A stretch of 64,000 bases of DNA, taken from Polytrichum commune (Eukaryota; Streptophyta; Polytrichopsida; Polytrichales; Polytrichaceae). The stretch lies in assembly GCA_950295325.1 (NCBI GenBank), contig OX485805.1, positions 7,004,501 through 7,068,500 on the forward strand. Reading direction: 5' to 3'. The translations under genes were made by a program, and so were the position numbers. This document shows, piece by piece, positions 61,428-64,000 of this stretch. The notes below the pieces were generated by a model. It ran no database searches and was not told the origin of the DNA. It was given only the letters and a program-made list of their open reading frames with translations. How positions within the stretch are numbered: position 1 is the stretch's first letter; each line of letters opens with the position of its first letter.

Positions 61428-64000
61428 ATGACTACAGAAGCATGTTGCACACCTGCGCCTCCGGCCGCAGAGACCTCACAAGGAAGAGAAGACACTCTAG
61501 GTGGTCTGCGTGTGTATCTTAGCGGTTCAGCCTCAGCCACAGCTGCTGTCATCTTGATCCCCGATGTTTTTGGTAAATAGGCACTTCATCCTTTCAAGCT
61601 TAGGATCTCAAGTTTGCAAGTCTAGAATGCACCCATAAAACACTCTTGAAGCATATTGAGGTAATTTTGATCAAGTTCGGAGTATCTTTATTCGAAGGGT
61701 CTAGGGTTTTGGTCCACAAGCTGCCTTCTTCAGCATTGGGTAGGCATGACAGCAACAGGTGAGTGGTAATTGACATTCTCGTAAGGCTTATTTTGTTCTT
61801 CGATTTGGTCCCTAAACAAAGATTGATCCCTCTTCCTCTTTTTATCTTGTTGTGTGCAGGATTTGACCCCCCTCTGATGCGGTACGTTGTTTCGACCTTA
61901 TTTGCCCAGTGTCTACATTCTTTCTTTTGTTTAGTGCGGTGCACACTATACTAGAACTCACATTTTTCCTACGGAATAGAGAGATCGGGAATAGAGAGAT
62001 CGGTGTAGTTTGCAAGACATTACATTTGACAATTTAACGTGAGCAAGCACACACCTGAGTGCAAAAAGTTTTGTCAAGCAGTGGCCACTTCAAGCCTTGA
62101 CAAGCAATCTTGAGATTTTTAGAGGTTTTGTTCACTTTGAGAGTGGTGACCGTGCCCAAGGAATAATGGTAAACAAGGTGAGGGAATTCCACACAACCGA
62201 CACATGAGGACGGCAATTATTTTATTGAGCCATTACTTTGTGCAAAAAACATGAATTATAGTGTGCCACCCTAATTTGATGGCACATTATTTAATTACCC
62301 ACACTAAAGAGAAGAGTTTAGCTTCACATGCACTGTGTTGACATTGATATTGATGAAGCTTTGGCTGACAGGTTTGGTGGATAAAATCTTGCAGAAAGCT
62401 TGCTGACAAAGTAGGAGCTACTGGGTACTTAGCAGTGGTTCCTGATCTATTTTATGGTGACGCTTACAAACCAGTTGGTGAGGATTTAAGGGCAGGTTTT
62501 ACTCAATGGCTTCCCAAGCATCTTCCAGTAATTTTCTGCACCACACCTTTTGTTACATACCTTGTATTTCATTACCTCTCTCTCACACAATATAAGATTA
62601 GGACACATATGAAATGGAGAATGTGTTAATGGTGTACTTGGATTGGTCTATCTCTGAGTATCATCTCCTTTACTTGTGTTTGCGAATGTGGTTGTGTTCA
62701 TTATGTAACATGAAGTGGATTCCTCAGTCATTCAAGATTAGTGTCATTTTGGTCAACCCGTTGCATTATTTTAGAATTCCTGCTGCTCTATTCTTTGACA
62801 AATTTGGATTCCAAGATGAAGTTGGTCAAGAAAGGTTTTATGTTGACGACCCTTCAGCCGAGTGTATTACCTGCTGAATTAAGGACAGACATTGCGACTG
62901 ACAATGATTCTACAGAGCTGTTGATTCTCCATCGTGTTTTTGACCTTGTCAGGCATCAAGAGTGGAAGCGACGAAGGGCCTAGTGGAAGTTTTTAAGGAA
63001 CGAGGCATAAAGTCCATTGGGATTGGAGGCTTCTGCTGGGGAGGTAAATTCTGAATCCCACTCTTGTTCATCAACTGTAAACTGTTTTCCCCTTGGATTA
63101 CTGTTGGGGGTCAATAATTGATTTAACTGTTCTTAACCAAGGATTTTATCTTATGTTCTATCAAGTTCGTCCTACCTATGTCTGCTACTTTGAATGCAAT
63201 TGGTTTTCATTTGTAAAACCTAACCTTTATGAGACCATGTAGCTCCAATCTCTCCAATCTGTAGGTGCCAAAGAATAGATAAATGAACTTCAAAAGCAAG
63301 ATAGCCTTAAATGATAAGTCACTTTATTCCCAAAAATGGTGTACGTACTAAATCTGCATTGTTTTGGTGCGGCATGTGGTTACAAATATAAATGCAAATG
63401 ATGCATGTTAATGTTTAGTGTATTACTTTCATCCACAAGTATTTTTACAACGTGGGACAATGATTGCAGTAGAAACAATGTAAATATGGGGTGATTGGAC
63501 ATTTATAATTTAGGCGTGGCACTTGATCATGCACTGTGTATCCCTGACGGTGGAATCCTCTTGTGACAATGAAGCCAAAGTAGCAGCTTTTGTGGGCAAG
63601 GAGCAGTGTGTAAACGCTGTCGTACAGTGCCATCCCAGTTTTGTTGAAGCTTCGGACTATGAAGGTAAAGATTGCTTGATTCATCCTGGGCAACTATGCA
63701 ACTGTCTTGTTTGATATATATATATATATGTAATTTATATATCCTGAGTACACTAAATTGTCTGAAATCTGGAGGGAGTGTGGGAGGATCTTTCCATTTT
63801 TAAGCAAGATTTGGTGCACTCCCTCTAAATTTTGAAAATGTGGTGTTTTCAATGAGGGATTTCACCTACGTCAAATTTTTACAATTCTTTTTTCTTGAGA
63901 AATATCTCACGTTTATTTAGGTGTGCTTCTAATGATGGTAATTTCAGTTTCTAATTTTAGGTCAGTCAAAAGATAGGTTTTGGTTTGCAGTGAGCTTTAC
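61428..64000 (+). CDS. Dienelactone hydrolase family protein, partial (five of seven exons)
   Basis: The family comprises soluble alpha/beta-hydrolases acting on lactone or ester bonds, with a Cys-Asp-His triad. Exons are 61,428-61,572, 61,860-61,881, 62,395-62,527, 62,953-63,043 and 63,575-63,664, joining in frame with phases 1, 2, 0, 1 and 1. The product starts MTTEACCTPAPPAAET, contains VILIPDVFG, KLADKVGATGYLAVVPDLFY, GGFCWG with the probable nucleophile Cys, and NAVVQCHPSFVEASDYE. The last two exons, with the Asp and His, lie beyond the window; their sequences are visible in the broken inverted copy at 3.5-4.05 kb. Acceptor choice for exon 5 (GAAG|CC) was made because it yields WGAKVAAF; a second AG five bases on is possible. 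The fifth intron carries a MITE fragment. No stop or frameshift is seen. Confidence 0.88.
63764..64000 (+). mobile_element. Second MITE copy, truncated, in intron 5
   Basis: From GAAATCTGGAGGGAGTG to the end the sequence tracks 9,336-9,572 nearly base for base. The left terminal repeat of the 9.2-kb copy is absent, and the right one runs to the window edge. The matching intron of the broken gene (about 4,225-4,240) has no insertion. Confidence 0.85.

Overview
This window looks like nuclear DNA of a land plant. The evidence is interrupted genes with GT-AG introns, 5' TTTAGGG-type telomeric repeats (about 25.95-26.02 kb), Ty1/copia and Ty3/gypsy retrotransposons, MITEs, a plant A-type cytochrome P450 relic and plant-type dienelactone hydrolase genes. 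The mixture of gene families (a GHTHDDID-motif mobile-looking family, a DGQH-motif gene) makes a seed-free plant plausible, but I cannot name the species. Most of the window is AT-rich, repeat-dominated and littered with broken genes.

Layout: 1-3.5 kb has no gene I can support. 3.5-6.4 kb (minus) is a seven-exon dienelactone hydrolase copy with a 23-bp frameshifting deletion. Its near-identical sister lies in inverted orientation at 61.4-64 kb (plus), is intact through five exons and runs off the end. 7.0-9.6 kb holds a fragment of a repeated gene family, a foldback element of about 1.3 kb and a 346-bp MITE with TAA target duplication. 9.9-11.3 kb is a degraded polysaccharide deacetylase (CE4), 13.5-14.1 kb a broken P450 exon, and 14.5-16.3 kb the 5' part of a decayed copia element with a very short LTR. 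17.0-19.6 kb (minus) is a two-exon transposase-like gene with two in-frame TAA codons, related to the 7 kb fragment. 19.6-22.4 kb is LTR-like non-coding DNA.

23.1-24.4 kb carries an array of a 16-bp palindrome, ACGAACG-NN-CGTTCGT, next to a relic of the 3' end of a much larger gene. 27.2-38.7 kb is a complete 11.4-kb Ty3/gypsy element (minus) with two 2,119-bp LTRs, a 5-bp duplication ATAGG and one in-frame stop in reverse transcriptase. 39.1-46.6 kb contains the most unusual locus: a GC-rich, multi-exon gene whose upstream region and first four introns are studded with the same palindrome. Its predicted product carries an N-terminal IIDGQHS motif (ParB/DGQHR-like) and a C-terminal FCP1/NIF-type HAD domain (DLNGV, IDDSP). 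47.0-48.5 kb, 53.8-57.8 kb and 59.1-60.0 kb are decayed copia and gypsy pieces.

The best candidate for something undescribed is the 39-46.6 kb gene plus its private palindrome family, with a second relic copy of both at 23.1-24.4 kb. A plausible, unproven reading is a multi-copy selfish or co-opted unit in which the palindromes are binding sites or insertion cassettes tied to the DGQH-motif protein.
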